This document shows, in pieces, positions 18,190 to 25,289 of a stretch of DNA of 64,000 nucleotides (within the stretch, counting starts at the first letter, position 1; every line of letters starts with the position of its first letter). The DNA is from SIG78 sp036677805 (lineage in GTDB: Bacteria; Verrucomicrobiota; Lentisphaeria; Victivallales; Victivallaceae). The stretch lies in assembly GCA_036677805.1 (NCBI GenBank), contig JAVBVS010000024.1, positions 1-64,000 of the forward strand. The letters run 5' to 3'. Made by a program: the position numbers and the translations under genes. The notes under the pieces were generated by a model. That model saw only the letters and a program-made list of their open reading frames with translations, was not told where the DNA came from and ran no database searches.

Positions 18190-19566
18190 TTTCAGCTTGC
18201 GCATCCGGTGATACAAGTTGGAGCGGCTGATCTTGAGCAGACGTGCCGCTCGCGCTTTTTTATTGCCCGAGGCTGCCAGCGCCTGTTTGATCGCCAGCCG
18301 TTCCGTCTGCTCGAGATTGTACTGCATGGCGGCGACCTGATCCGGGTGGCCGTCGCCGTTGCCGGCCAGATGCCCGGGCTCGATGACGCCTTCGCTGCCG
18401 ATCAGATTGACCGCGCGTTCGAGCGCATTTTTCAATTCCCGGATATTGCCGGGCCACGATTGCCGCTTCAGGTGCCTGAGCGCCGCGGGCGAAATTTCGT
18501 CGACATATCGGCCGAGATGATTGCAGATTTCGTCGAGCAGCGCTGGGGCCAGCAGGTCAATATCCTCGACCCGTTCCCGCAAGGCCGGAATCTTGATCGA
18601 AACCACATTCAGCCGGTAGAACAGATCCGCCCGGAATTTACCGGAATCAACCAGCTGCTCAAGATTCTGATTGGTCGCGGCAATGATCCTGACATCGACC
18701 GCCAGAGGGTAATTCGAGCCGATTTTCTCGATCTCCTTTTCCTGCAGCGCCCGCAACAGTTTCGACTGCATGCCGTGCGCCATGTCGCCGATCTCGTCCA
18801 GAAACAGGGTGCCGCCGTCGGCGGTTTCAAATTTTCCGGCCTTGCCGCCGCGCCTGGCTCCGGTGAACGCGCCGGCTTCGTACCCGAAGAGCTCCGATTC
18901 GAGGAGTTCCGCCGGAATCGCCGCGCAGTTGACCTTGACCAGAGGCTTGTTGGAACGTGCGCCGGCGTGGTGGATGGCGTGCGCGAAGAGCTCCTTGCCG
19001 GTGCCGCTTTCACCCAGCAGCAACACATTGGAATCGGTTGCCGCTGCTTTCTCAGCCATGGCTTTGGCCTGAAGAATCTTTTCACTGCCGCCGATGATGC
19101 TCTGGAAGGAATATTTGACCCGTCCCGGCGGAAGGGTTCTGAAACTCTCCACCTGGCGCTGCAGATTGGCAATGCGGCGACGGAGGGTGTCAAGTTCTTC
19201 GATATTGCGGAAGAGCACCATGCCGATGGCGCCAATGATTCGACCGTCTTTGATCAGGGGAAAGCGCGAAGCGATCATGGGGTTGCCTCTGATCAACTGA
19301 AGATGCGCTTTTTCGACCTTGCCCGACTTCAATATCTCGGGCAGGCGGGTGTTTTCGATCACTTTGCCGACCGCCTGACCCACGGCGTCTTCCGGCTTGA
19401 TGCCCAGAAACTCGGCGTAGGCCTTGCTGATGGAGGTGATCACGCCGTCGGCGTCAACCACCACAATCCCCTCGTAAGCCTGTTCCAGCAATTTATCGAG
19501 AATGCAGCGTTCACGGGAGTTTAAGTCTTTTGCGGTCATATCGTGTTCTGTCTGCCGTTTTTTCAC
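18184..19566 (-). CDS. sigma-54-dependent activator, PAS-AAA+-Fis
   Basis: About 460 residues. An N-terminal PAS domain (AYEGIVVVDADGVITSISKAY) is followed by the AAA+ core with Walker A GESGTGKE, the sigma-54 contact loop GAFTGA, Walker B GGTLFLDEIGD and the arginine-finger region, then a Fis-type helix-turn-helix (ARAARLLKISRSNLYHRM). It should remodel sigma-54 RNA polymerase at the promoter at 17983-17998. There is no receiver domain, so a small molecule or redox cue sensed by PAS probably controls it. Start uncertain: GTG at 19566 or 19572 follow GGAG; ATG at 19539 lacks one. Confidence 0.9.
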   Translation of the reverse strand: MKKRQTEHDMTAKDLNSRERCILDKLLEQAYEGIVVVDADGVITSISKAYAEFLGIKPEDAVGQAVGKVIENTRLPEILKSGKVEKAHLQLIRGNPMIASRFPLIKDGRIIGAIGMVLFRNIEELDTLRRRIANLQRQVESFRTLPPGRVKYSFQSIIGGSEKILQAKAMAEKAAATDSNVLLLGESGTGKELFAHAIHHAGARSNKPLVKVNCAAIPAELLESELFGYEAGAFTGARRGGKAGKFETADGGTLFLDEIGDMAHGMQSKLLRALQEKEIEKIGSNYPLAVDVRIIAATNQNLEQLVDSGKFRADLFYRLNVVSIKIPALRERVEDIDLLAPALLDEICNHLGRYVDEISPAALRHLKRQSWPGNIRELKNALERAVNLIGSEGVIEPGHLAGNGDGHPDQVAAMQYNLEQTERLAIKQALAASGNKKARAARLLKISRSNLYHRMRKLKM

Positions 19567-19583
19567 CCTCACCACTCTCCTGT

Positions 19584-19613
19584 AATATAAGCCGATATCC
19601 GGCCGTTTGCCAA
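19584..19613 (-). promoter_or_regulatory. possible promoter of the activator gene
   Basis: On the minus strand, TTGGCA (19613-19608), 18-bp spacer, TATATT (19589-19584). The predicted start near 19577 leaves little leader if GTG at 19566 is used. Confidence 0.4.
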
Positions 19614-20113
19614 CCGGAATGCCTGAAATCGATCCATTTTCAGCATACCCCGTTTCATGGATGTGGCCATTCCGAGCGCCGCCGCGCTTTTCAACGGAGG
19701 ACCGTCATCAAAAGGGGATATTTTCCGTAGCATGCAGACCTTTTCGGGATTTTCCCGTGGGGCCGATCACGCCGAACGCCGTTCCCGCTGGACAGAAAGT
19801 CCGCAGGGGGACTGCGAATTTTAACAGAAGTTTCGGCGATTGCTTGCGGCATCGGCAAAGCATTTCATCGCAGCAGGTTGCTCGCCGTATTCTAGCGATC
19901 CCATCACTTGTGATGACAATTTCTACAAACATAAAAAAGGCCCAAAGAACACGCTGTAAACATTTGCATTATCAACAATATTACTGAGAAAAAAGAAAAT
20001 GATGGACGAACATTACATGTCCCGCATTGAGGACAAGAAGGTTTCGATAATTGAAAAGATTTCATTTTCAGTGTCATTGTCATCCAAGAGGAGAAATGAA
20101 TGGTTTCTTGTTT
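19614..20113. other. 500 bp without a supported gene
   Basis: Base composition falls from GC-rich to AT-rich across this stretch. Short open frames (19607-19987 plus; 19708-19932 minus) have no ribosome site, no domain and codon use unlike the neighbours. No RNA gene or repeat was recognised. Confidence 0.5.
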
Positions 20114-20611
20114 TCAGGGCAGGATGGCATCATCAATCAAGGTGAGGTATTTGCCCATTTTACCTTTGAGGAAAAGAGAAAGCACAAATCCGGTTCGTTC
20201 TCCTGCAATTCTGGATATGAATTTTACCTCTATATTTTTTTCATGAGTTTCTACGATAAAACGTTCGCTTCCCAGAAATTTCGGGATTCGGTTTTTCTTT
20301 AAGAAGGCACGGTTTATCCAGTAGGAATAATCGACGACGTTAAAAAACTCCAATCTTGAGCTGCAAAGCAGCATATTGTGATTGGTCTCAGTGAGCAATT
20401 CCCAGGTTATTCGCTCAAGGTGTAATGTCAACTTCCCCTTTTGGAAATTATCAAGCTCAAGAAAGATTTTGGTATCATGTAAGTAGCTGGCCAAAAAGAC
20501 AATATCATGGTCAAAATTAGAGTTTGTCCGTAAAGAATATTCCAATGGAATATACTCTGATTGCGAAAATAGCTTAGCAAAATCGACCTGTTCCATCATT
20601 TCTTCCCCCAT
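20114..20611 (-). CDS. hypothetical protein, AT-rich orphan
   Basis: 165 residues, no domain recognised. It is rich in Phe, Leu, Ile and Lys and has no signal peptide or membrane segment; the pattern (DIVFLASYLHDTKIFLELDNF, alternating strands, then RTGFVLSLFLKGKMGKYL) suggests a small mixed alpha/beta protein. Its AT-rich codon use differs from the genes on both sides, suggesting transfer. The start may be 20611, or 20599/20596, where GGGGGAAG lies upstream. It is isolated between the activator gene and the tRNA-His repeat region. Confidence 0.5.
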   Translation of the reverse strand: MGEEMMEQVDFAKLFSQSEYIPLEYSLRTNSNFDHDIVFLASYLHDTKIFLELDNFQKGKLTLHLERITWELLTETNHNMLLCSSRLEFFNVVDYSYWINRAFLKKNRIPKFLGSERFIVETHEKNIEVKFISRIAGERTGFVLSLFLKGKMGKYLTLIDDAILP

Positions 20612-20684
20612 TGGTTCTCGACATCGTGCCCTCCAGGAAGGAGTTGCGGGCGACCGGTTCCACGGTTCAAGTTCAATATGCCAT

Positions 20685-20725
20685 TTTTATGAAAATTACA
20701 ATTGCTGTTGCTGATTTTCATAAAA
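20685..20725. repeat. inverted repeat, 12-bp arms
   Basis: TTTTATGAAAAT (20685-20696) and its perfect complement ATTTTCATAAAA (20714-20725) enclose 17 nt. It lies upstream of the orphan gene. It may be an operator or a remnant end of a small element. Confidence 0.5.
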
Positions 20726-20830
20726 CATAGGCGTCGCGGTTAAGATATCCGGTTCGGTTCGGCAAATCCGGCGTTCGACGAAGAAGCTGAATCCAGGGAA
20801 TGATTCAGATGAAATCGAAGAACGGAAACG

Positions 20831-20863
20831 GACCGGACTCGAACCGGCGACCTCCCGGGCCAC
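20831..20863 (-). pseudogene. tRNA-His 3'-region fragment
   Basis: 33 bp match positions 21224-21256 of the tRNA-His gene with one mismatch. It covers the 3' side of the anticodon stem, the variable loop and the T arm, then diverges before the acceptor stem. It carries no 5' half, so it is a duplicated fragment, like an integration or recombination scar. Confidence 0.65.
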
Positions 20864-21000
20864 ACGGCGCATGAGCGCCCAGCCTGAGCGAAGCGAAGGC
20901 GACCGCCAACAGCAAAGGAGGTGCGCCGGGGCTTTGTCCCCGGCAAGCGCAGCGGTCGGACGAAGATGTTTTTTGAGCCGGAAAGTTATACTTTCCGGGC
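20854..21000. repeat. direct repeat, copy A (147 bp)
   Basis: Near-identical to 21020-21165. Internal features: AGCCTGAGCGAAGCGAAGGC, a GCCGGGG/CCCCGGC hairpin, and a perfect 9-bp hairpin CCGGAAAGT-TAT-ACTTTCCGG near the end. It begins inside the tRNA-His fragment. Long frames reading through it on the minus strand are spurious. Confidence 0.75.
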
Positions 21001-21019
21001 AAAAGAGATTGCATGGAGA

Positions 21020-21165
21020 CCCGGGCCACACGGCGCGCAAGCGCCGAGCCTGAGCGAAGCGAAGGCAACCGCCAACAGCAAAGGAGGTGCGCCGGGGCGT
21101 CGCCCCGGCAAGCGCAGCGGTCGGACGAAGATGTTTTTTGAGCCGGAAAGTTGCATTTTCCGGGC
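21020..21165. repeat. direct repeat, copy B (146 bp)
   Basis: Second copy of the repeat at 20854-21000, starting with the same CCCGGGCCACACGGCG. Differences are concentrated in hairpin loops and stems (for example CCGGAAA-GTTGCAT-TTTCCGG), some of them preserving pairing. Copy starts are 166 bp apart. It ends about 50 bp from the 3' end of tRNA-His. Confidence 0.75.
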
Positions 21166-21213
21166 AAAAAAAATCGGAGGCCGTCAAGCACCTCCGCCGC
21201 ATGTCGAAAAAAA

Positions 21214-21290
21214 TGGGGTGGGAGACCGGACTCGAACCGGCGACCTCCTGGGCCACAACCAGGCGCTCTAACCAACTGAGCTACAACCAC
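21214..21290 (-). tRNA. tRNA-His (anticodon GTG)
   Basis: 77 nt including encoded CCA. D arm GCTCAGTTGGTTAGAGC, anticodon stem-loop CCTGG-TTGTGGC-CCAGG with GTG, T loop TTCGAGT. The extra G at -1 typical of tRNA-His is present in the DNA at 21291 opposite C73. Oddly, the acceptor 5' strand GTGGTTG and 3' strand CTCCCAC leave mismatches at 5-68 and 6-67. A good promoter lies 20 bp upstream. Confidence 0.9.
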
Positions 21291-21309
21291 CATCAAAAAG
21301 CGTAGATTT

Positions 21310-21337
21310 AATATACTCGATTCAGCTGAAAAAGCAA
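21310..21337 (-). promoter_or_regulatory. promoter of tRNA-His
   Basis: On the minus strand, TTGCTT (21337-21332), 16-bp spacer, TATATT (21315-21310); start near 21303. Confidence 0.6.
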
Positions 21338-21360
21338 ACCGGAATTGGCGCTTTTTTTAC

Positions 21361-21404
21361 AAAAAAATCTCCCCGACAGACCGAACCGCCGGAGAGATTT
21401 TTTT
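21361..21404 (-). terminator. intrinsic terminator of the ferredoxin gene
   Basis: Paired AATCTC/GAGATT plus inner CCG/CGG with A-runs on one side and T-runs on the other, so it can work in both directions. It begins 13 bp after the ferredoxin stop. Confidence 0.65.
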
Positions 21405-21416
21405 ACTTCCGTCAGC

Positions 21417-21590
21417 TTAGCCGAGAGAAATTGCGCTGCAGGGGCATTCGCCCACGCAAGCGCCGCAGTCGATGCATTCCGCTTCATTCACTTTCGCGGT
21501 ACCATCGACGACTTCGATCGCGTTGACCGGACAGGTCGCGGCACAGACACCGCAGCCGGTGCAGGCGGATTTGTCAACTTGGGCAGCCAT
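21417..21590 (-). CDS. 2[4Fe-4S] ferredoxin
   Basis: 57 residues, a full-length clostridial-type ferredoxin. Two clusters are bound by C10-x2-C13-x2-C16-x3-C20-P and C39-x2-C42-x2-C45-x3-C49-P; C51 is extra. It is a low-potential electron carrier in the cytoplasm and fits an anaerobic fermentative metabolism. The start at 21590 has AAGGAG at a proper 7-nt distance; ATG at 21596 is too close to it. It is monocistronic, with a near-consensus promoter at 21650-21678. Confidence 0.95.
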   Translation of the reverse strand: MAAQVDKSACTGCGVCAATCPVNAIEVVDGTAKVNEAECIDCGACVGECPCSAISLG

Positions 21591-21649
21591 TTTCATTCTC
21601 CTTAAGAAACTAATGATTTTAGTCAGGGGAAAACCCCTTCCGGTGGCAT

Positions 21650-21678
21650 AATATAATCCATTACGGCCGGTTTGTCAA
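21650..21678 (-). promoter_or_regulatory. promoter of the ferredoxin gene
   Basis: On the minus strand, TTGACA (21678-21673), 17-bp spacer, TATATT (21655-21650); about 55 nt upstream of the start codon. The perfect -35 suggests strong expression. Confidence 0.75.
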
Positions 21679-21690
21679 CTTTGGTATGGA

Positions 21691-22422
21691 TCAAATATCG
21701 TAACGCACTGTTCCGGTGGTGCCGAAGCGGTGACATTCGAGCAGATATTTGATTCCTTCTTCCGCTGAATCGACAATATGATACAGCTCAAGGTCATCCG
21801 GCGAAATGTAGGCATTTTCCTTGATCGAGCCCTCGATCCAGCGCAACGCGCCTTCCCAGAATTCGCGGCCGATCAGGATCAGCGGCACCCGGTTGATTTT
21901 GCCGGTCTGGACCAGTGTCAGCGATTCGAAAAATTCGTCGAGCGTGCCGAAGCCGCCGGGGAAGATGAAAATGCCCAGAGTATACTTCACAAAACTGACC
22001 TTGCGGATGAAAAAATAACGGAAGTGCAGCGATTTGGTCTGATAGGCGTTGGGGCGCTGCTCATGGGGCAGTTCGATGTTGAGTCCGACGGTGAGGCCGC
22101 CGGCCTGATGGGCGCCTTTCTGCGCGGCCTCCATAATCCCGTTGCCGCCGCCGGTAATCACGCCATAGCCGTTTTCGGCCAGGAGCTTGCCGAGCTTTTC
22201 GGCTTCGGCGTAGTAGCGGTCGCCGACCGGGGTGCGCGCGGAGCCGAAGACCGTAATCATCGGCGTTTCGAGCGACGCCATCTCTTCGAAGCTGTCGACG
22301 AATTCAGCCATGATCCGGAAGATCCGCCAGGTGTCGAACTGCGAAACTTCGAGCGCCGAGGCGAACTGCTGGTGGCAGGGATGATTGGCGGGACTGATTT
22401 TGGGCGGGATTGATGCATTCAT
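21691..22422 (-). CDS. LOG-family (TIGR00730) nucleotide phosphoribohydrolase
   Basis: 243 residues with a Rossmann-like fold. GGGNGIMEAAQKGA and PGGFGTLDEFFE are the two signature motifs of the LOG/TIGR00730 family, whose members cleave nucleoside 5'-monophosphates to base and ribose 5-phosphate. About 50 N-terminal residues precede the core, as in the longer family branch. The start at 22422 is chosen because GGAG lies upstream and the frame to 22560 crosses the promoter. Monocistronic, divergent from accA. Confidence 0.88.
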   Translation of the reverse strand: MNASIPPKISPANHPCHQQFASALEVSQFDTWRIFRIMAEFVDSFEEMASLETPMITVFGSARTPVGDRYYAEAEKLGKLLAENGYGVITGGGNGIMEAAQKGAHQAGGLTVGLNIELPHEQRPNAYQTKSLHFRYFFIRKVSFVKYTLGIFIFPGGFGTLDEFFESLTLVQTGKINRVPLILIGREFWEGALRWIEGSIKENAYISPDDLELYHIVDSAEEGIKYLLECHRFGTTGTVRYDI

Positions 22423-22558
22423 AATAATTGAAGCTCCATGAAAATAAGGCGTGGCGGCAAGGGCGGCTCCGGCCGGTGCCCCCCCGGACGGAAACATCGC
22501 GGTTCCGGACGGCGCTGCCGTGGGTTTTCTGCGGCCTGCGCCGCAATCGTTCTGCTGC

Positions 22559-22586
22559 AATATACCACCAATCGTATTTTCCGCAA
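22559..22586 (-). promoter_or_regulatory. promoter of the LOG-family gene
   Basis: On the minus strand, TTGCGG (22586-22581), 16-bp spacer, TATATT (22564-22559). The leader would be about 130 nt. Confidence 0.6.
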
Positions 22587-22604
22587 CTTTTTTTCAATCA
22601 TTTA

Positions 22605-22633
22605 TTGCAAAAAGCGGGCGAAAACATTATATT
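22605..22633 (+). promoter_or_regulatory. accA: promoter of accA
   Basis: TTGCAA (22605-22610), 17-bp spacer, TATATT (22628-22633); predicted start near 22640. Confidence 0.7.
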
Positions 22634-22639
22634 ATAGCC

Positions 22640-22769
22640 GCCTTTACATCGTTTCTCCGGACGGTTGCCGGAGGAACGTGCGGCCGTGACGCCGCGGCGG
22701 GGACGCCGCGCCGCGCTCAGGGCACGGGAGCTGGAGTGAACGCACAACTTTTCAGGAGCGTGTGAACAT
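22640..22769 (+). other. GC-rich structured accA leader
   Basis: About 130 nt of untranslated leader. It can form CTCCGG/CCGGAG and a strong stem from GACGCCGCGGCGGGGACGCC-type repeats at about 22685-22715, ahead of AGGAG near 22755. It might regulate translation; no known riboswitch class was recognised. Confidence 0.35.
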
Positions 22770-23771
22770 ATGGCGGACTTTTATCTGGATTTTGAGAAGC
22801 CGATTGCCGAGCTGAGAACCAAGCTCCGGGAGTTGGCCGAAATCAGCGCCAATACGCCGAGCATCGCAATGACCGATTGCATCAAGCTGCTCGAAAAGCA
22901 ATTGGAAGAGACGATCAAGGATACCTACGCCAATCTCAACCGCTGGCAGCGCGTTCAGTTGGCCCGGCATCCGGAGCGGCCTTACGCGCTCGATTATATT
23001 GAACGGATCTTCACCGATTTTACGGAGTTTCACGGAGACCGCCGCTTCGCCGACGACAAGGCGATGATCGGCGGTTTCGCTTTGCTGGACAAATACCCGG
23101 TGATGGTCATCGGTACCCAGAAGGGCCGGGACATGAAATCCAACCTTTTCCGGAATTTCGGCTGGCCGAGTCCGGAAGGTTATCGCAAGGCTCTGCGGCT
23201 GATGCAGATGGCCGATCGAGCCGGAGTGCCGGTCATCACTCTGATCGACACCCCCGGAGCCTATCCCGGCGTCTCCTCCGAAGAACGGCATATCGGCGAG
23301 GCGATCGCGGTCAATCTGCGTGAAATGTTTGCGCTCAAGGTGCCGGTGATCGCGGTGGTGATCGGCGAAGGCGGTTCGGGCGGGGCGCTGGGCATCAGCG
23401 TCGGCAACCGGATTCTGCTGATGGAAAATGCCTACTATTCGGTAATTACGCCGGAAGGATGTGCCGCGATCCTGTGGAAGAACCGCGCTTTCGCGCCCAA
23501 GGCGGCCGAGGCATTGAAGCTGACGGCCAAGGACCTCCAGAAACTGGACATCGCCGACGATATCGTGCCGGAGCCGCTGGGCGGCGCCCATCTTGATTAC
23601 GACGTGACCGCCAGAAACCTCAAAACCGCGCTGAAGAAGCATCTCGCCGGGCTGCGCAAGCTCAGTGCCAAGACGCTCAAAGATCAGCGTTACGCCAAAT
23701 TCCGCCAGATGGGGCTCGTCGCCGAAGGCATGATGCCGACCGGCGACACCGCGGCGGCGATCCGTGAATGA
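22770..23771 (+). CDS. accA: acetyl-CoA carboxylase carboxyltransferase alpha
   Basis: 333 residues, standard AccA length. Motifs include HPERPYALDYIE, FTEFHGDRRFADD, DTPGAYPGVSSEERHIGEA and VIGEGGSGGALGI, which build the carboxyltransferase active site with AccD. It moves CO2 from carboxybiotin to acetyl-CoA to make malonyl-CoA, the first step of fatty acid synthesis. accD is not nearby. It overlaps the acetyltransferase gene by 4 bp. Confidence 0.96.
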   Translation: MADFYLDFEKPIAELRTKLRELAEISANTPSIAMTDCIKLLEKQLEETIKDTYANLNRWQRVQLARHPERPYALDYIERIFTDFTEFHGDRRFADDKAMIGGFALLDKYPVMVIGTQKGRDMKSNLFRNFGWPSPEGYRKALRLMQMADRAGVPVITLIDTPGAYPGVSSEERHIGEAIAVNLREMFALKVPVIAVVIGEGGSGGALGISVGNRILLMENAYYSVITPEGCAAILWKNRAFAPKAAEALKLTAKDLQKLDIADDIVPEPLGGAHLDYDVTARNLKTALKKHLAGLRKLSAKTLKDQRYAKFRQMGLVAEGMMPTGDTAAAIRE

Positions 23772-24253
23772 GTGACATTCCGGTCATCAGGCCGGCCGTG
23801 GAGAGTGACGTGCCGGGGATTCACCGGCTGCTGTCGGAATATGCCAGACGAGGCATTGTGCTCGACCGCAGCGAGGCCGATCTGTTTCATTATCTGAAAA
23901 ACTTCACCGTGGCGGTCGACGCTTCGGGGACGGTGGTCGGCTGCATGGCGGTGCGTGATTTCGGCAACGATCTTCTGGAGGTGCGTTCCCTGGCGGTTGA
24001 CGCCGACCGGCAGGGCGCCGGCATCGGGCGGCGGCTGGTCGAATCGGCCAAAGCGCGGCTTGACCTGAGCCGGGAGAGTTATCGGCTGTTCGCATTGACT
24101 CTGGCTCCGGACTTCTTTCTGCGCCTCGGTTTCACCGTGGTGAAAAAAGACCTGTTTCCGGAGAAAATCTGGCATGACTGCTCGCAGTGTCCGAAGCAGG
24201 ATCATTGCGACGAAGTGGCGGTCATCTTCCGCGGCGGCGCGGGGACGGAATGA
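23768..24253 (+). CDS. ArgA-like GNAT N-acetyltransferase
   Basis: 161 residues of the GNAT fold: LEVRSLAVDADRQGAGIGRRLVESA contains the acetyl-CoA pyrophosphate loop. The C-terminal FPEKIWHDCSQCPKQDHCDE with four cysteines is typical of the short stand-alone N-acetylglutamate synthase group, so it likely acetylates glutamate at the start of arginine synthesis. ATGA overlaps join it to accA upstream and the pseudouridine synthase downstream. argH lies elsewhere in the window at 39181. Confidence 0.82.
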   Translation: MSDIPVIRPAVESDVPGIHRLLSEYARRGIVLDRSEADLFHYLKNFTVAVDASGTVVGCMAVRDFGNDLLEVRSLAVDADRQGAGIGRRLVESAKARLDLSRESYRLFALTLAPDFFLRLGFTVVKKDLFPEKIWHDCSQCPKQDHCDEVAVIFRGGAGTE

Positions 24254-25170
24254 AACGCCGAGTGGCGGCCGAGCTCGGGGCGGACGCCGCCGGGCGGACG
24301 CTGATCGAGTACCTGACGCGGCGGTTCGATTACCGTACAGCGGCAGAGTGGCGCGAACGCATCGACCGGGGCGAAATCCGGCTTGACGGGGCATCCTGTC
24401 TCCCGGAAGCGCCGCTTCGCGCCGGCATGGTGCTCACCTATGAACCCACCGATATCGTGGAGCCGCCGGTGCGGAGCGATTACGCCATCTGCCATGCCGA
24501 CGCCGATCTGCTGGTGATCGACAAGCCGGGCAATCTGCCGGTGCATCCGGCCGGACCTTACTTTGAACATACGCTTTGGGCGTTGCTGCATGAGCGTTAT
24601 CCGACGCTGCATTTCATCAACCGGCTTGATCGCGAAACTTCGGGGCTGTTGCTGGCGGCGCTGCATCCGGAAAGCGCCCGTCGCCTGAGCCGCCAGTTGC
24701 CGGAGATGATCAAGGTCTATCAGGCGATCGTCCACGGCGAATTCCGGACGCCGGTTGACGCCGCGGGCCGGTTGTGTCGCGACGAGGCCAGTCCGGTGCG
24801 CAAAAAACAGTGCTTCGTGCCGGGTGGCGCGGAGGGCGAATTCGCGCATACTTGGCTCGCGCCGGCGCGCATCGTCCGTGATTTGAGTCTGGTGGAAGCG
24901 AAACTGGAGACCGGGCGGCTGCATCAGGTGCGGGCGACGCTGGCGGCGCTGGGCTTTCCGGTGGCCGGAGACAAGCTTTACGGACTGGACGAAACCATCT
25001 ATTTGCGGTTGCGCGGCGACCGGCTCACGGCGGAGGATCGCGCGAAGCTCATGATCGACCGCCAGGCGCTGCACTGCGCGCGCCTTGAGTTCCGCCATCC
25101 CCGGGACGGGCGACGCATGGCGTTCGTCAGCCCGCTGCCGCCGGAATTGGCGGCGCTGCTTGAAGAATAG
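24250..25170 (+). CDS. RluA/RluD-family pseudouridine synthase
   Basis: 306 residues. An S4-like N-terminal region (LIEYLTRRFDYRTAAEWRERI) is followed by the RluA catalytic domain with FINRLDRETSGLLL, where Asp of RLD is the catalytic residue; the usual His before RLD is Asn. RLHQVRATLAALGFPVAGD is the conserved motif III. It isomerises uridines in rRNA or tRNA; which site is unknown. The start at 24250 overlaps the previous stop by 4 bp. Confidence 0.88.
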   Translation: MKRRVAAELGADAAGRTLIEYLTRRFDYRTAAEWRERIDRGEIRLDGASCLPEAPLRAGMVLTYEPTDIVEPPVRSDYAICHADADLLVIDKPGNLPVHPAGPYFEHTLWALLHERYPTLHFINRLDRETSGLLLAALHPESARRLSRQLPEMIKVYQAIVHGEFRTPVDAAGRLCRDEASPVRKKQCFVPGGAEGEFAHTWLAPARIVRDLSLVEAKLETGRLHQVRATLAALGFPVAGDKLYGLDETIYLRLRGDRLTAEDRAKLMIDRQALHCARLEFRHPRDGRRMAFVSPLPPELAALLEE

Positions 25171-25289
25171 CCGGATTTCCGGGGTTCGGGATTGGAAAAT
25201 TCCGCTTTCCGGTGGCATTGTATAGGGTGAATCATTCAGAGACAATTTTTCCATAACGACTCTGACGGCGGAGCCGGGAGGGCAAAGAT

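Noticed and set aside
19607..19987. 126-codon plus-strand frame
   Set aside because: No start signal, no domain, unusual composition for either compositional type.
20696..21256. Long minus-strand frame with VAGSSPV motifs
   Set aside because: It reads through tRNA-His and both 147-bp repeats; the motif is the well-known false translation of a tRNA T arm.
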